Source: Tardiphaga sp051811025 (GTDB lineage Bacteria > Pseudomonadota > Alphaproteobacteria > Rhizobiales > Xanthobacteraceae). From it: a DNA stretch of 64,000 nucleotides. The notes under the pieces were generated by a model. That model saw nothing but the letters and a program-made list of their open reading frames with translations, searched no databases and was not told where the DNA came from. The position numbers and the translations under genes were made by a program. Positions 47,183 to 55,035 of the stretch are shown here, piece by piece. Position 1 is the first letter of the stretch, and the number at the start of each line of letters is the position of its first letter. Where the stretch lies: assembly GCF_051811025.1 (NCBI RefSeq), contig NZ_JBPWQE010000001.1, positions 3,286,001 to 3,350,000 of the forward strand. Direction: 5' to 3'.

Positions 47183-47821
47183 CTAAATTCTGATCTCCAC
47201 CAGCGGAATTTTCGGGATTGCACCGGCGGCAAAGGCCGACAGATCGACTTCGAGATAGTCGGTATCGAAACGCACGGGCACATCGAACTGGAAGCCGGCT
47301 GTGATCGCGGCGCCCGCCGCCGGAATGTGCCCGCTGGCGAATGTCACCAGCCCCGTCGTCGCGTCGCAACTGAAGGCACTACTCACCACCTCATTGCCGC
47401 CAACGGCGATCCGCACACTTCCATCGACGGGCTTGGTGATCGGCCGCTGATATGGCGCAAAACTGCTGCCATAGGTCTTCATCAGTTGAAACGAGGCGGT
47501 CGCGCCGTCACCGATCCCGATGCCCTGATCGCGGGGCGAAATCGTTTCGCCTGAACTATTCGACGTCTGATCGAGCCGGTCGCGCCAGCGAAAGCCGTGC
47601 AGTCGTCCCCGCCGTTCCTCGAAGAACGCCACCACGCTCTGCAGCGCCGCCAGCGTCCTGGTGCCGTAGCCCGCATCATAGCGGCGGCGCGAATGCGCCC
47701 AGCGTGCGTTGCGCTCCTCGCGCCCGGAGCCGAACGACACGATCTCCGTGCGCCGCTCTGGCCCGCCTGCGCTTTTCAGCGCGATATCGAGCGGAAACAG
47801 AATGTCGTGAAAAGGGATCAT
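47183..47821 (-). CDS. GTA gp12, DUF2460 tail protein
   Basis: This 212-aa protein has the DUF2460 pattern: FHDILFPLDIALKSAGGPERRTEIV, SGREERNARWAHSRRRYDAGYG, FRWRDRLD and a C-terminal PVRFDTDYLEVDL. In RcGTA it is a distal-tail component. It starts 12 bases downstream of the gp11 stop. Its 3' side is now followed by the beta-lactamase-like cargo, so coupling to gp13 is lost. Confidence 0.95.
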   Translation of the reverse strand: MIPFHDILFPLDIALKSAGGPERRTEIVSFGSGREERNARWAHSRRRYDAGYGTRTLAALQSVVAFFEERRGRLHGFRWRDRLDQTSNSSGETISPRDQGIGIGDGATASFQLMKTYGSSFAPYQRPITKPVDGSVRIAVGGNEVVSSAFSCDATTGLVTFASGHIPAAGAAITAGFQFDVPVRFDTDYLEVDLSAFAAGAIPKIPLVEIRI

Positions 47822-47833
47822 GCCGGATATCCA

Positions 47834-48400
47834 TCACAAACTGCGCTGCCCGCGCGCGACGGCACGGACGATCTGGCCGGTCACGTAGTTCTCCGAACGG
47901 CGGAAGCCGTCGAGATCCGGCGTCGCGATCTGCACATTGATGGTGTTGCCACCGCCCTGCGTGGCGACGCCGAGGCTTCCGTCGGCGGCGCGTCGCAGCG
48001 GCATGATCGCTTCCGGTCCGGATTCGCCGGCGAGACCCGTGCCGCCGCCGGGCATCGGAAAATAACTGGGCGTGCCGATCACGCCGCCGGACGCGAACGC
48101 CTTCACGCTGTTGCTCGCGCTGGACTTGCTTCCGCCGAGCAGGCCGGACACCAGTGCCGAGATGCCCGATGTCGTGGCACCTGCGCCGGCCTGCAGCGCG
48201 GATTTCGTCGCCAGGTCCGACATCTTCAGCGCCAGCGACTTCAACACGTCGTCGAACTTCTGGCCCGATGCGACCGAACTCGAAAAGGCCTGGGCCATGA
48301 CTTTCGAGAAAGTCGTCGCGGCGGATGTCAGGCCGGTGGTCTTCGCCGTCATGCTGTCGAGCGTGCCGGACGCCGCACTGAGGTCACTGGTATCACTCAT
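47834..48400 (-). CDS. GTA gp11, tail tape measure protein
   Basis: This 188-aa protein is short for a tape measure, as is normal for GTAs, which have short tails. It has an alanine-rich helical first half (LTSAATTFSKVMAQAFSSSVASGQKFDDVLKSLA) and a glycine-rich second half with SYFPMPGGGTGLAGESGPEAIMPLRRAADGSLGV, typical of phage tape measure C-termini. It overlaps gp10.1 by eight bases. Confidence 0.93.
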   Translation of the reverse strand: MSDTSDLSAASGTLDSMTAKTTGLTSAATTFSKVMAQAFSSSVASGQKFDDVLKSLALKMSDLATKSALQAGAGATTSGISALVSGLLGGSKSSASNSVKAFASGGVIGTPSYFPMPGGGTGLAGESGPEAIMPLRRAADGSLGVATQGGGNTINVQIATPDLDGFRRSENYVTGQIVRAVARGQRSL

Positions 48401-48608
48401 GCAGGGGCTCCCCGGAATCCGGAAACTGTGTCATCAGTGCGTCGAGCGCGGCGCGATCCATCGGCATCGATACAGGCCCACACACCGCTGCGATGGCATG
48501 CGCCAGTTCGCGCGGCGTCATCCGCCAGAACGCGTCGGGTGACAGCCGGAGCACGCCAAAGCCGAACTGCATCGCCTCGGCCCATGGAAACGGAGCAGGC
48601 TGAGTCAT
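48393..48608 (-). CDS. GTA gp10.1 (TIGR02216-type phage protein)
   Basis: This 71-aa protein opens PFPWAEAMQFGFGVLRLSPDAFWRMTPRELAHA, the signature of the small RcGTA gp10.1 family, which is probably a tape-measure chaperone partner. It overlaps gp10 by four bases and gp11 by eight, showing tight translational coupling. Confidence 0.92.
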   Translation of the reverse strand: MTQPAPFPWAEAMQFGFGVLRLSPDAFWRMTPRELAHAIAAVCGPVSMPMDRAALDALMTQFPDSGEPLHE

Positions 48609-48931
48609 CGCGCGGCCTGCGGCGTGTCGGTGAAGGTGGCTGATATCAGTTCAACGGCGATGCCGACAAATCCCGCCGCGCCGCCCGGCACTGTCAGGGC
48701 CGCGACCTCGTCGTCGCTGGTCGCTTCGCCCGCCCCGCGCAATCCGGCGCCGATGATGCGAATGAGATCGCGCGCCGACATCCGCCCGGAGCCGAAGCGT
48801 TCGGCGAGTGCCGCGAGGTCATCGGCGCCGAACGCGCTTTCGAGCTCAGCCAGCGCGCCGAGCGTCAGCACCAGGTTGCGGCTGCGGCCGCCGAGTTCGG
48901 CGGCAATTTCGCCGCGCAATCTGTTGGGCAT
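48605..48931 (-). CDS. GTA gp10, tail assembly protein (GTA_gp10)
   Basis: This 108-aa protein begins MPNRLRGEIAAELGGRSRNLVLTLGALAELESAFG, the conserved GTA-gp10 opening. It is probably a tail-tube assembly chaperone. It follows gp9 by ten bases and overlaps gp10.1 by four. Confidence 0.93.
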   Translation of the reverse strand: MPNRLRGEIAAELGGRSRNLVLTLGALAELESAFGADDLAALAERFGSGRMSARDLIRIIGAGLRGAGEATSDDEVAALTVPGGAAGFVGIAVELISATFTDTPQAAR

Positions 48932-48941
48932 GATGATCTCC

Positions 48942-49349
48942 TCACACCACCGCGAAGGTCAACGCGCCCGCCGATTCCAGCGCGAGATCGAAACTCACTT
49001 CGCCATTGTGTTCGCCGGCGAATTCGAGACTGGCGATCTGGAACAGGCCGGTGATATCGCCGAAATCCGGCACCAGGACCTGGCAATTGCTGATGGTGCC
49101 GTCGAAGAATGCCTGCCGCACCAGCGCATCGGAGGCGCCGTCCTTGAACAGGCCGCGGCCGGAGATCGACGCGCGGCGCATGCCGGCACCGGCCAACAGC
49201 TCGCGCCAGCGATCGACGGACTCCGCATGGGTGATATCGACGATCTCCGCATTGAAGGCGATGCGCCGGCTACGCAGTCCCGCCACCGTGACGAATGTCG
49301 TGCCGTTATGGATCTTGATCAGCAGATCCTTGCCCTTCTGTGCACCCAT
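48942..49349 (-). CDS. GTA gp9, major tail protein
   Basis: This 135-aa protein reads MGAQKGKDLLIKIHNGTTFVTVAGLRSRRIAFNAEIVDITHAES (in part), the typical beginning of the phage/GTA major tail tube protein. The length matches the family. It lies between gp8 and gp10 with gaps of 13 and 10 bases. Confidence 0.95.
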   Translation of the reverse strand: MGAQKGKDLLIKIHNGTTFVTVAGLRSRRIAFNAEIVDITHAESVDRWRELLAGAGMRRASISGRGLFKDGASDALVRQAFFDGTISNCQVLVPDFGDITGLFQIASLEFAGEHNGEVSFDLALESAGALTFAVV

Positions 49350-49362
49350 CGCTCAGCTCCCA

Positions 49363-49773
49363 TTAATCCTCTGGTTCCGTGATCGCGCGAAACCGCACCA
49401 CGGCGTGATAGGTCCGGCCATCGGCCTCGCGCCGGATGTCGGCGATGGCGAAACGCAGGTTGACCAGCCGATGACCATCAGGCGTCAGCGGCGCGTCATC
49501 CAGCGCCTGCAGCAGCGCGCCGGTGATGACATGCGCCTCCTTGTGGCCGCCCTGCCGCGACCAGGCATGCAGGGTGAGCTGATGCTCCTGCACTTGGCCG
49601 TCATCGGCGGAGACATCGACGATGCGCGCATCGCCGAGCGTGACATAGGGAAACGCCACATTCGCCGGCGGCTCGTCATAGACGCGATGACCGCCAAGCG
49701 CGAAACCCAGCGCCGTATCGGCCTTGAGCGCATCAAAAATCGCCGCGCGCAAGGCGACGTGAGCTGCGGGCAT
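49363..49773 (-). CDS. GTA gp8, DUF3168 tail completion protein
   Basis: This 136-aa protein has the DUF3168 pattern (ALRAAIFDALKADTALGFALGGHRVYDEPPANVAFPYVTLGDA and LTLHAWSRQGGHKEA). The family forms the tail terminator. It is separated from gp7 by 78 bases that contain a dispersed repeat, unlike the tight spacing elsewhere. Confidence 0.94.
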   Translation of the reverse strand: MPAAHVALRAAIFDALKADTALGFALGGHRVYDEPPANVAFPYVTLGDARIVDVSADDGQVQEHQLTLHAWSRQGGHKEAHVITGALLQALDDAPLTPDGHRLVNLRFAIADIRREADGRTYHAVVRFRAITEPED

Positions 49774-49790
49774 GGGAGGCTCCGTGAGAG

Positions 49791-49850
49791 CAAGGCGTTT
49801 TCGAGCGAAGTGGATGCCGGTTCGCGTGAAGAAAACGCGTCAAGAAAAAC
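49791..49850. repeat. Dispersed repeat between gp7 and gp8
   Basis: GCGTTTTC (49795-49802) and GAAAACGC (49831-49838) flank a conserved core (GAGCGAAGTGGATGCCGG). From memory this resembles a very frequent intergenic element of Bradyrhizobium-like genomes. It lies inside the GTA operon without breaking a gene. Confidence 0.65.
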
Positions 49851-49851
49851 G

Positions 49852-50172
49852 TCAGTCGATGCGCCACTCGGCGTCGATCTCGACGAAGCGGCGATCATCG
49901 ATCTCGCGCAACGCGGTGATGCGATAGATTTTCGTGCCGTCGATGAAGCGATGCCGCAGGGTCAGCGCGAAGCCGCCGCGCAGGATGATGCGCAGATGCA
50001 CCAGCGCGCCATCGGCATCGGCCTCGACTTCGCGTGACATGCGCGCCGGCAGCACGGCGGCCCAGACGGTGGCGACGGCGCTGTAGCTGCGCGTAACGCC
50101 GCCCTGCCCGTCATCGGCCTCATCGGGCGCCTCGATCACCAGGCGCGTCTTCAACCGTCCGGGATCGATCAT
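49852..50172 (-). CDS. GTA gp7, head closure/head-tail adaptor
   Basis: This 106-aa protein reads MIDPGRLKTRLVIEAPDEADDGQGGVTRSYSAVATVWAAV (in part), the SPP1 gp16-like head-closure fold. I chose the ATG at 50172, which overlaps the gp6 stop by four bases (ATGA); the frame five codons longer is less likely. Confidence 0.94.
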   Translation of the reverse strand: MIDPGRLKTRLVIEAPDEADDGQGGVTRSYSAVATVWAAVLPARMSREVEADADGALVHLRIILRGGFALTLRHRFIDGTKIYRITALREIDDRRFVEIDAEWRID

Positions 50173-50738
50173 AGCGATAGCCCCCAATACGGCGCGATCA
50201 GCGCGTGCAGACCAGCGGGCTGCATCACGGCGGCGGTGCCGATCGCCGCGAGGCCACGATTGTCATACCAGTGCGCCAGCAGGATCTTCAGCGCATGAAT
50301 GAGATCCGCCGGCACATCGCTCGCAAGCGCGCCGAAGCCGCAGATCGCGTCGAGCTCGATGCCGGCAACATTGCGCCCCGGTGCGGGCAGCGCCCAGCAC
50401 GGCGCGGCGATGACATTCGCTGCCGCATCGACAACGAAGCTCTCGACCTCCAGCGCATGCGCCGCGCCGGCCGCATCGAACACCCGCGCCGCGAGCAGCA
50501 TCTTGAGCGGCCCGATGCGCGGGCTGATGCGTCCATGCGCCGGCCACGCATCCAGCACGATGCGCCAGGTCTGCGTCAGCAGCGCCCGGCGTGTCAGCGC
50601 TTCCACATGCGCACGCGCCGCGGCGATCAGCGCGGTGATGACGGTGTCATCGTCGGCGTGCTCGACGCGCAGAAATTGTCTGGCCTCGGCAAGCGACAGC
50701 GGCTCGCCGGCCGGCGGCACCAGCAGAATGGCGGACAT
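50169..50738 (-). CDS. GTA gp6, head-tail connector
   Basis: This 189-aa protein has the gp6/HK97-connector pattern: PPAGEPLSLAEARQFLRVEHADDDTVITALIAAARAHVEALTRRAL, TQTWRIVLDAWP, and HALKILLAHWYDNRGLA at the C-terminus. The ATG at 50738 follows CGGAGATCCCC. It is the first gene of the seven-gene stretch (gp6-gp12) that remains uninterrupted. The capsid gene that should precede it is 4.3 kb upstream behind cargo. Confidence 0.94.
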   Translation of the reverse strand: MSAILLVPPAGEPLSLAEARQFLRVEHADDDTVITALIAAARAHVEALTRRALLTQTWRIVLDAWPAHGRISPRIGPLKMLLAARVFDAAGAAHALEVESFVVDAAANVIAAPCWALPAPGRNVAGIELDAICGFGALASDVPADLIHALKILLAHWYDNRGLAAIGTAAVMQPAGLHALIAPYWGLSL

Positions 50739-50811
50739 GGGGATCTCCGGGAGGCTCGTGTGACCAATCAGGGAATTGACATCGTGGGTCCGCGGGGCTG
50801 ACATCCCCGCC

Positions 50812-51630
50812 ATGATTCAGACAGGTTCCCGCACGCCGCCGCGCGCTCGCGCTATCAGGCACTCTCTCGCCATTGCCCGCATTGCCATTGCCAGCAGTCT
50901 CATCGCGTCAATGACCGTCCCCGCCTCTGCCCTCGTCGGCGGCGCCAGCGTGCGCGATGACGAGATCGGCCGCGCGGTGATCACCATTGTCGGCTCGCGC
51001 GGCAATTTCTGTTCCGGCGCGCTGATCGCGCCGACTTTGGTGCTGTCGGCGGCGCATTGCGTGACGCCCGGCGCCAGTTACAAGATCGTGCTCTATGACG
51101 CCCAGCGGCAGCCGCAATTGCTGGCGGTGAAGCGCGTCGCCGATCACCCGCAATTCAATGCGGAAGGCATCAAGGCGCATCGCGCCAGCGCCGATGTGGC
51201 GCTGCTGCAGCTCGCAGATCCCTTGCCCGGCAAGACCGCGCTGCCGCTCGGCGTGCCCACCGAGCCCTTCGCCGCCGGGCAGAATTATCTCGTCGCCGGC
51301 ATCGGCGTCGCCGCGCGCGGCGACGGCAAGAGCGGCGGCACCGTGCGCGCGGCGCAGCTCACCTCCACCAGCCATCCCGGCAAATTGCAGATAAGACTGG
51401 TCGATCCCGCGACCGACAATACACGCGACGGCCTCGGCGCCTGCACCGGCGATTCAGGCGGGCCCGTGCTGCAGCAGCAGAATGGCCGCAACATCGTGAT
51501 CGGCGTGGTGTCGTGGTCCACCGGCGCGAAGAGCAGTGCCGGCTGCGGCGGCCTCACCGGCGTGACGCCGCTGACGCTGTATCGCGACTGGATCCTGCAG
51601 ACGGCGCGCGCCTGGGGCACGCCGCTCTGA
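50812..51630 (+). CDS. Secreted trypsin-like serine protease
   Basis: This 272-aa S1-family protease has a signal peptide (about residues 15-40) and the triad in SAAHC, ADVALLQL and GDSGGPV. Paired cysteines flank the histidine and serine loops. It is predicted to act in the periplasm or outside the cell. It is divergent from gp6, with 73 bases between the starts, and is the first cargo gene of the capsid-gp6 gap. Confidence 0.92.
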   Translation: MIQTGSRTPPRARAIRHSLAIARIAIASSLIASMTVPASALVGGASVRDDEIGRAVITIVGSRGNFCSGALIAPTLVLSAAHCVTPGASYKIVLYDAQRQPQLLAVKRVADHPQFNAEGIKAHRASADVALLQLADPLPGKTALPLGVPTEPFAAGQNYLVAGIGVAARGDGKSGGTVRAAQLTSTSHPGKLQIRLVDPATDNTRDGLGACTGDSGGPVLQQQNGRNIVIGVVSWSTGAKSSAGCGGLTGVTPLTLYRDWILQTARAWGTPL

Positions 51631-51725
51631 GCCGCGTCCGACGCACCAGCGCCGCGCAAGCGAACCGTCGTTAAGATCCGTGAAAGGTTCTCCGCTATGA
51701 TCCGCGAATCATGGAGACATCCCGC

Positions 51726-52046
51726 ATGCTGCGCCCGTTCGTTCTTGCCGTTGCCGCGCTCGCGCTGATGTCCGGCGCGCAGGCCGCCGACATGGCCGGC
51801 CAGGGCCGCATCGGCCGCCTGTTCGACGAGCCGGTGGTGAAGAGCCGCCGCGCCGTCGTGATCAAGGACGAGCGGCCGATCGAAGAGCCGATCGTGCAAT
51901 ATGCGCCGGAGGTGGATATCTCCTCCATCGTGCATGGCTATTACGGCAAGCCGAATTCCTATTATTACCGCAACTATTACGGCACCCCGTCCGAGACGAT
52001 CTTCAGCCGCGCGCCCTATGGCTGCGGCTATTACGGCTATTGCTGA
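51726..52046 (+). CDS. Small secreted tyrosine-rich protein, copy 1
   Basis: This 106-aa protein has a signal peptide (MLRPFVLAVAALALMSGAQAAD) and a tyrosine/proline-rich tail (HGYYGKPNSYYYRNYYGTP to GCGYYGYC). Its paralogue of equal length lies at 54665-54985. The ATG at 51726 has GGAGA upstream. The end with spaced tyrosines and two cysteines suggests a cell-surface or cross-linked structural role. The family has no known function. Confidence 0.82.
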   Translation: MLRPFVLAVAALALMSGAQAADMAGQGRIGRLFDEPVVKSRRAVVIKDERPIEEPIVQYAPEVDISSIVHGYYGKPNSYYYRNYYGTPSETIFSRAPYGCGYYGYC

Positions 52047-52202
52047 GCGCGCGCGGAACGGGCGCGCCGGCCGCGGAGGCTTCAGACTGCGACAGCATTG
52101 CCTGCGACATTGTGATATTGGCGTCTCTCATTCTTGTGAACTGCATTTCCGAAACGCCTCCCTAGCTAGAGGGGTGCTTCAGAGCATCACGGGAAGCCGG
52201 TT

Positions 52203-52412
52203 ATGGGAAAAGAAGAAAAGACCGAAGCCGAACTTGAGGAAATGATCGCCCAGCGCATCGTTGTCGGCGGCGTCTATGTATCGGTACGCAGGGATGCCCT
52301 GCTCGGCTGGCGGCCGATGGTGATCACCGCGCCGAAACACGCCACCTATGCGCAGCAGCTCGCCGACGAAGTGGCCGTGGAACTCCGCAAGAAGTTCGTG
52401 CTGAAGGATTGA
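52203..52412 (+). CDS. Small conserved-looking protein of unknown function
   Basis: This 69-aa soluble protein (MGKEEKTEAELEEMIAQRIVVGG...) has a charged helical start and a C-terminal helix, AEELADEVAVELRKKF-like. It resembles no family I can name. A weak ribosome binding site and sensible codon use support it. It lies in the cargo block between gp6 and the capsid remnant. Confidence 0.6.
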   Translation: MGKEEKTEAELEEMIAQRIVVGGVYVSVRRDALLGWRPMVITAPKHATYAQQLADEVAVELRKKFVLKD

Positions 52413-52484
52413 ACCTGTCCGCACCAGGAATTCCGGGCGCATGTCACCCCATGCAGCGCAGCAGTACCCATGCGCCCGTATCGC

Positions 52485-52796
52485 CTAGTCTTTCTTCTCG
52501 GTCACATTGCTGATCGTCTTGACGCCGTTGCTCTCGGTATAGGTCACCGTGACGCGCTCGCCGGCATGCAGCGACTCTGGAACCGTGCGCAGCCTGAATT
52601 TCTCCACCGCGCCCGGCGTATTCGCGCCGACAGTCTCGCCAGCCGGCGCCTGCTTGATCACCACTTCGCTGGTGGTGCGATCGAGGATGGTGACGACCCC
52701 CGTGAAGGTCTGGTCAGCAGCTTGAGCTGCCGATCCCGCAAAGAATCCCATCACGGCAATCACGGCCGCACACGCGACGCGTTCGGTCAGTCTCAT
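52485..52796 (-). CDS. Small exported protein, OB-fold-like
   Basis: This 103-aa protein has a signal peptide (ending AQAAD) and a short all-beta domain (TFTGVVTILDRTTSEVVIKQ, GERVTVTYTESNGVKTISNV) that looks like a periplasmic OB-fold. The function is unknown. It lies downstream of the DUF2019 gene on the same strand, separated by 174 bases. Confidence 0.75.
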   Translation of the reverse strand: MRLTERVACAAVIAVMGFFAGSAAQAADQTFTGVVTILDRTTSEVVIKQAPAGETVGANTPGAVEKFRLRTVPESLHAGERVTVTYTESNGVKTISNVTEKKD

Positions 52797-52970
52797 TGTC
52801 GTTCTCCCAAAGCTTGCGTGAATGGAGGTAACGACGGCAGCGGGGGAATGGTTCCGTTTGGAACCAATTTCAAACGCCCGCGCAAAATCAGCAGATCCGT
52901 CGGCTGATTTCCTGCGGCCCCGTATAGATCGAACAGCAGAGCGTTTATTCCTCTGAACCGAAGGACCACC

Positions 52971-53339
52971 TCAGAGATCCCCGGCTTCATAATGTAGCGC
53001 CTGCTCGATGCTTTCATCGAAATGCTCGAGCGTGTAACTTGCATCAGCAGATTGGGGCAATCGGCCGGATTCCCGAATGATCTCTAGGGCCTTCCGCACC
53101 CGCTCCGGCGCCACCGTCAGCAGCGCGTAGGCAGTCATGAAGCGGACCTGAATATTGGGCGCCTCAAGCAGCGGTATCAATGCACGACGCTGATCGCCTT
53201 CACGGGTCCGAAGCTGCGCTTGGACCAACTTGATACGGTCATAAAGTCGATTGTAGCGAGCCGTCTGGAATGTCTCCACGGCTTCATGCTGTGCCAGCGC
53301 CAGCTCCGAAAATTTCTCGACCAGTTCGGCCGTAGTCAT
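52971..53339 (-). CDS. DUF2019 (HEAT-like) protein, probable immunity protein
   Basis: This 122-aa helical protein has the DUF2019 pattern: LVEKFSELALAQHEAVETFQTARYNRLYDRI, then RRALIPLLEAPNIQVRFMTAYALLTVAPERVRKAL. Such proteins occur next to toxin genes as immunity-like partners. It begins 19 bases downstream of the nuclease toxin gene with a good AGGACGAGAG site, so the two form an operon. The immunity role is inferred from this pairing. Confidence 0.85.
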   Translation of the reverse strand: MTTAELVEKFSELALAQHEAVETFQTARYNRLYDRIKLVQAQLRTREGDQRRALIPLLEAPNIQVRFMTAYALLTVAPERVRKALEIIRESGRLPQSADASYTLEHFDESIEQALHYEAGDL

Positions 53340-53358
53340 CTCTCGTCCTTTGTCTGTT

Positions 53359-54168
53359 TCATTCGAGCACCTTGAAGTGTCTTAGTTGCTCCAAGCCGAT
53401 CCGAGTTTGCTCTTCCCAACTCATCTCGCGCAAGACCTCTTGGGGTGAGCGTCCTCCGAAGCGGGAATTTTTTGTCGCGTACCACCGACTTAACTCGATG
53501 TGCTTTAATTGCGGAATCCGCACGACATTTTCCGGCGCCTCGATCCGACTATCGCCGAATTTGGCACGATTGCCGCTGTGTTGATTGACGATGTGGTGAT
53601 TTTCATAGCCGGGTTCGCTAGGTCCCTGTGCCCGCCGCTGAAGATCATCGAGCGACGACGGCGGATCATTGGCCGTCCGGATCATGTGCGAGAGCCGTCC
53701 GATCTCCTCGACTTGATCCAATAAGCCAAAGAACGCCCCTATCGCGATTGCCGATCGGCCGAATAGCCAACTGGCTGCAGAGCGGACGAACGACATGCGT
53801 TCCTCACGTGTCTCCGGCATACTTTGTGGAATCTCGGGTGCTCCTTCGAGTTCACCTTCGCTGTTGTGGCCGATGCCTGGCGGCACGAGCGAGCCAAGCC
53901 AACCCCCATCAAACCTATAGTCCTGCTCGCTTCGCTCTCCATCAGGCTTTGAGATAAGCGTCACGCGCGGCCGGTCTCCGTCGTACGAGGTCCCTCCGTA
54001 CTGCAATCCGTAAGTGAACTGCCCGCCTCCGTCCTCCCCCGCCTCGATGCGTGGCTGCCCCTCCCATTTGCGCTCTGGCGCGAGATAGCGCCCAACATCC
54101 GACCGCAAATATCGCCCTGCATCCGGGCGCATGAACCGGCGTTGCTGGTGCTTCAGCCAAGCGGTCAT
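53359..54168 (-). CDS. Probable polymorphic-toxin-like HNH-type nuclease
   Basis: This 269-aa protein has an N-terminal basic repeat (RFMRPDAGRYLRSDVGRYL) and a GGGQF-containing linker like those in bradyrhizobial phage-linked proteins. A hydrophobic segment (about residues 130-150) follows. The C-terminal domain (about residues 185-269) has ENHHIVNQHSGNRAKFG and ENVVRIPQLKHIELSRWY, which looks like an HNH/AHH-type nuclease toxin. The ATG at 54168 is preceded by CAGGTGCCGC. The adjacent DUF2019 gene would be its antidote. It is cargo between gp6 and the capsid 3' remnant, which raises the possibility of delivery by particles or of a plasmid-like stabilising role. Confidence 0.75.
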   Translation of the reverse strand: MTAWLKHQQRRFMRPDAGRYLRSDVGRYLAPERKWEGQPRIEAGEDGGGQFTYGLQYGGTSYDGDRPRVTLISKPDGERSEQDYRFDGGWLGSLVPPGIGHNSEGELEGAPEIPQSMPETREERMSFVRSAASWLFGRSAIAIGAFFGLLDQVEEIGRLSHMIRTANDPPSSLDDLQRRAQGPSEPGYENHHIVNQHSGNRAKFGDSRIEAPENVVRIPQLKHIELSRWYATKNSRFGGRSPQEVLREMSWEEQTRIGLEQLRHFKVLE

Positions 54169-54216
54169 GCGGCACCTGTGCAAGTGATAATGGGGAGGAT
54201 TAAATCAAACGCCGTC

Positions 54217-54239
54217 ATGGCCGGGCTTGACCCGGCCAT
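54217..54239. repeat. REP-type palindrome
   Basis: ATGGCCGGG-CTTGA-CCCGGCCAT is a perfect 9-bp inverted repeat. From memory it resembles an abundant extragenic palindrome of bradyrhizobial genomes. It lies between the toxin start and the capsid remnant, close to an insertion boundary. Confidence 0.7.
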
Positions 54240-54337
54240 TCATTCTCGTGCGGCGGAGCAAGAGGGATACGCAAGTCGAGCCCGCGATGAGGTCAGAGCT
54301 CCAACTGCAAACAGCGCGGATCGCGATCTTGGCTCCC

Positions 54338-54545
54338 TCAGCTCGCCGCTATTTTCAGCAGTTTGATCGCGTCAAAGTCCTGCACGCCGCCGCCGACGCG
54401 CTTGGTCGTGTAGAACAGCACATAGGGCTTGGCGCTGTAGGGATCGCGCAATACGCGAACGTCGACGCGGTCGACGATCAGATAGCCGCGCTTGAAATCG
54501 CCGAAGGCGATCGACAGCGACCCCGCCGCGACATCCGGCATGTCT
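54338..54545 (-). pseudogene. Displaced 3' end of the GTA capsid gene
   Basis: This piece matches the last 68 codons of the intact capsid gene (55036-55243) at roughly 85% of bases but 62 of 68 residues, both counted by eye. The frame is open and keeps its stop. Most differences are at third codon positions, so both copies were under selection when they diverged. It lies on the far side of the small secreted-protein gene at 54665. It cannot make a capsid on its own. Confidence 0.93.
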
Positions 54546-54664
54546 GTGATACACGCCGCACACGTCAGATCAGCCTCACACAAGCTCTTTCTGGCAAACA
54601 TCCATCGCACAACCGTCGCCATCGCTCTCGCGCAGTGACGCGCCGATCAGAAGGAATGCCCGTC

Positions 54665-54985
54665 GTGCTGCGCCAGTTCGCCTTCGCCTGCATCGCTGCT
54701 GCTGTGACGCTGCCGGCGGCAGCCGCCGATCTCTCGGGCACTCCGCGCTATGGCCAAGGTCAGGTGGTGGAGCCGGCACCGCTCGCTGGCCGCGGGCGTT
54801 ACCTTGCCGTTGAATCTCCGCCATTCGACAAGATCATCACCTATGCGCCCCAGGGCGCCGGTCCGCTTCAGGTTCACCGTTATTTCGGCCCGCCGCAGGT
54901 TTCCTATTACTACAGCCACTATGGTGTGCCGCCGGAGCTGCTTGTTGGCCGCCAGCAATTTGGCTGCAACTACCGCTATTGCTGA
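54665..54985 (+). CDS. Small secreted tyrosine-rich protein, copy 2
   Basis: This 106-aa protein has a signal peptide (VLRQFAFACIAAAVTLPAAAAD) and a tail (VHRYFGPPQVSYYYSHYGVPPELL to GCNYRYC) similar to the protein at 51726-52046. I chose the GTG at 54665 because AAGGA lies nine bases upstream; an ATG at 54656 directly follows the same site with no spacer. It is flanked by the two capsid 3' ends, so it is the cargo of that insertion. Confidence 0.82.
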   Translation: MLRQFAFACIAAAVTLPAAAADLSGTPRYGQGQVVEPAPLAGRGRYLAVESPPFDKIITYAPQGAGPLQVHRYFGPPQVSYYYSHYGVPPELLVGRQQFGCNYRYC

Positions 54986-55035
54986 ACCAGGCAATGGCGG
55001 ACGACGTTACGTCGCCCGCGCCAATCGCCGATCTC

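Noticed and set aside
52793..53044. Short frame encoding about 65-83 aa between DUF2019 and the small exported protein
   Set aside because: No clear ribosome binding site and a composition unlike a folded protein; it overlaps the DUF2019 gene and is probably a chance frame.
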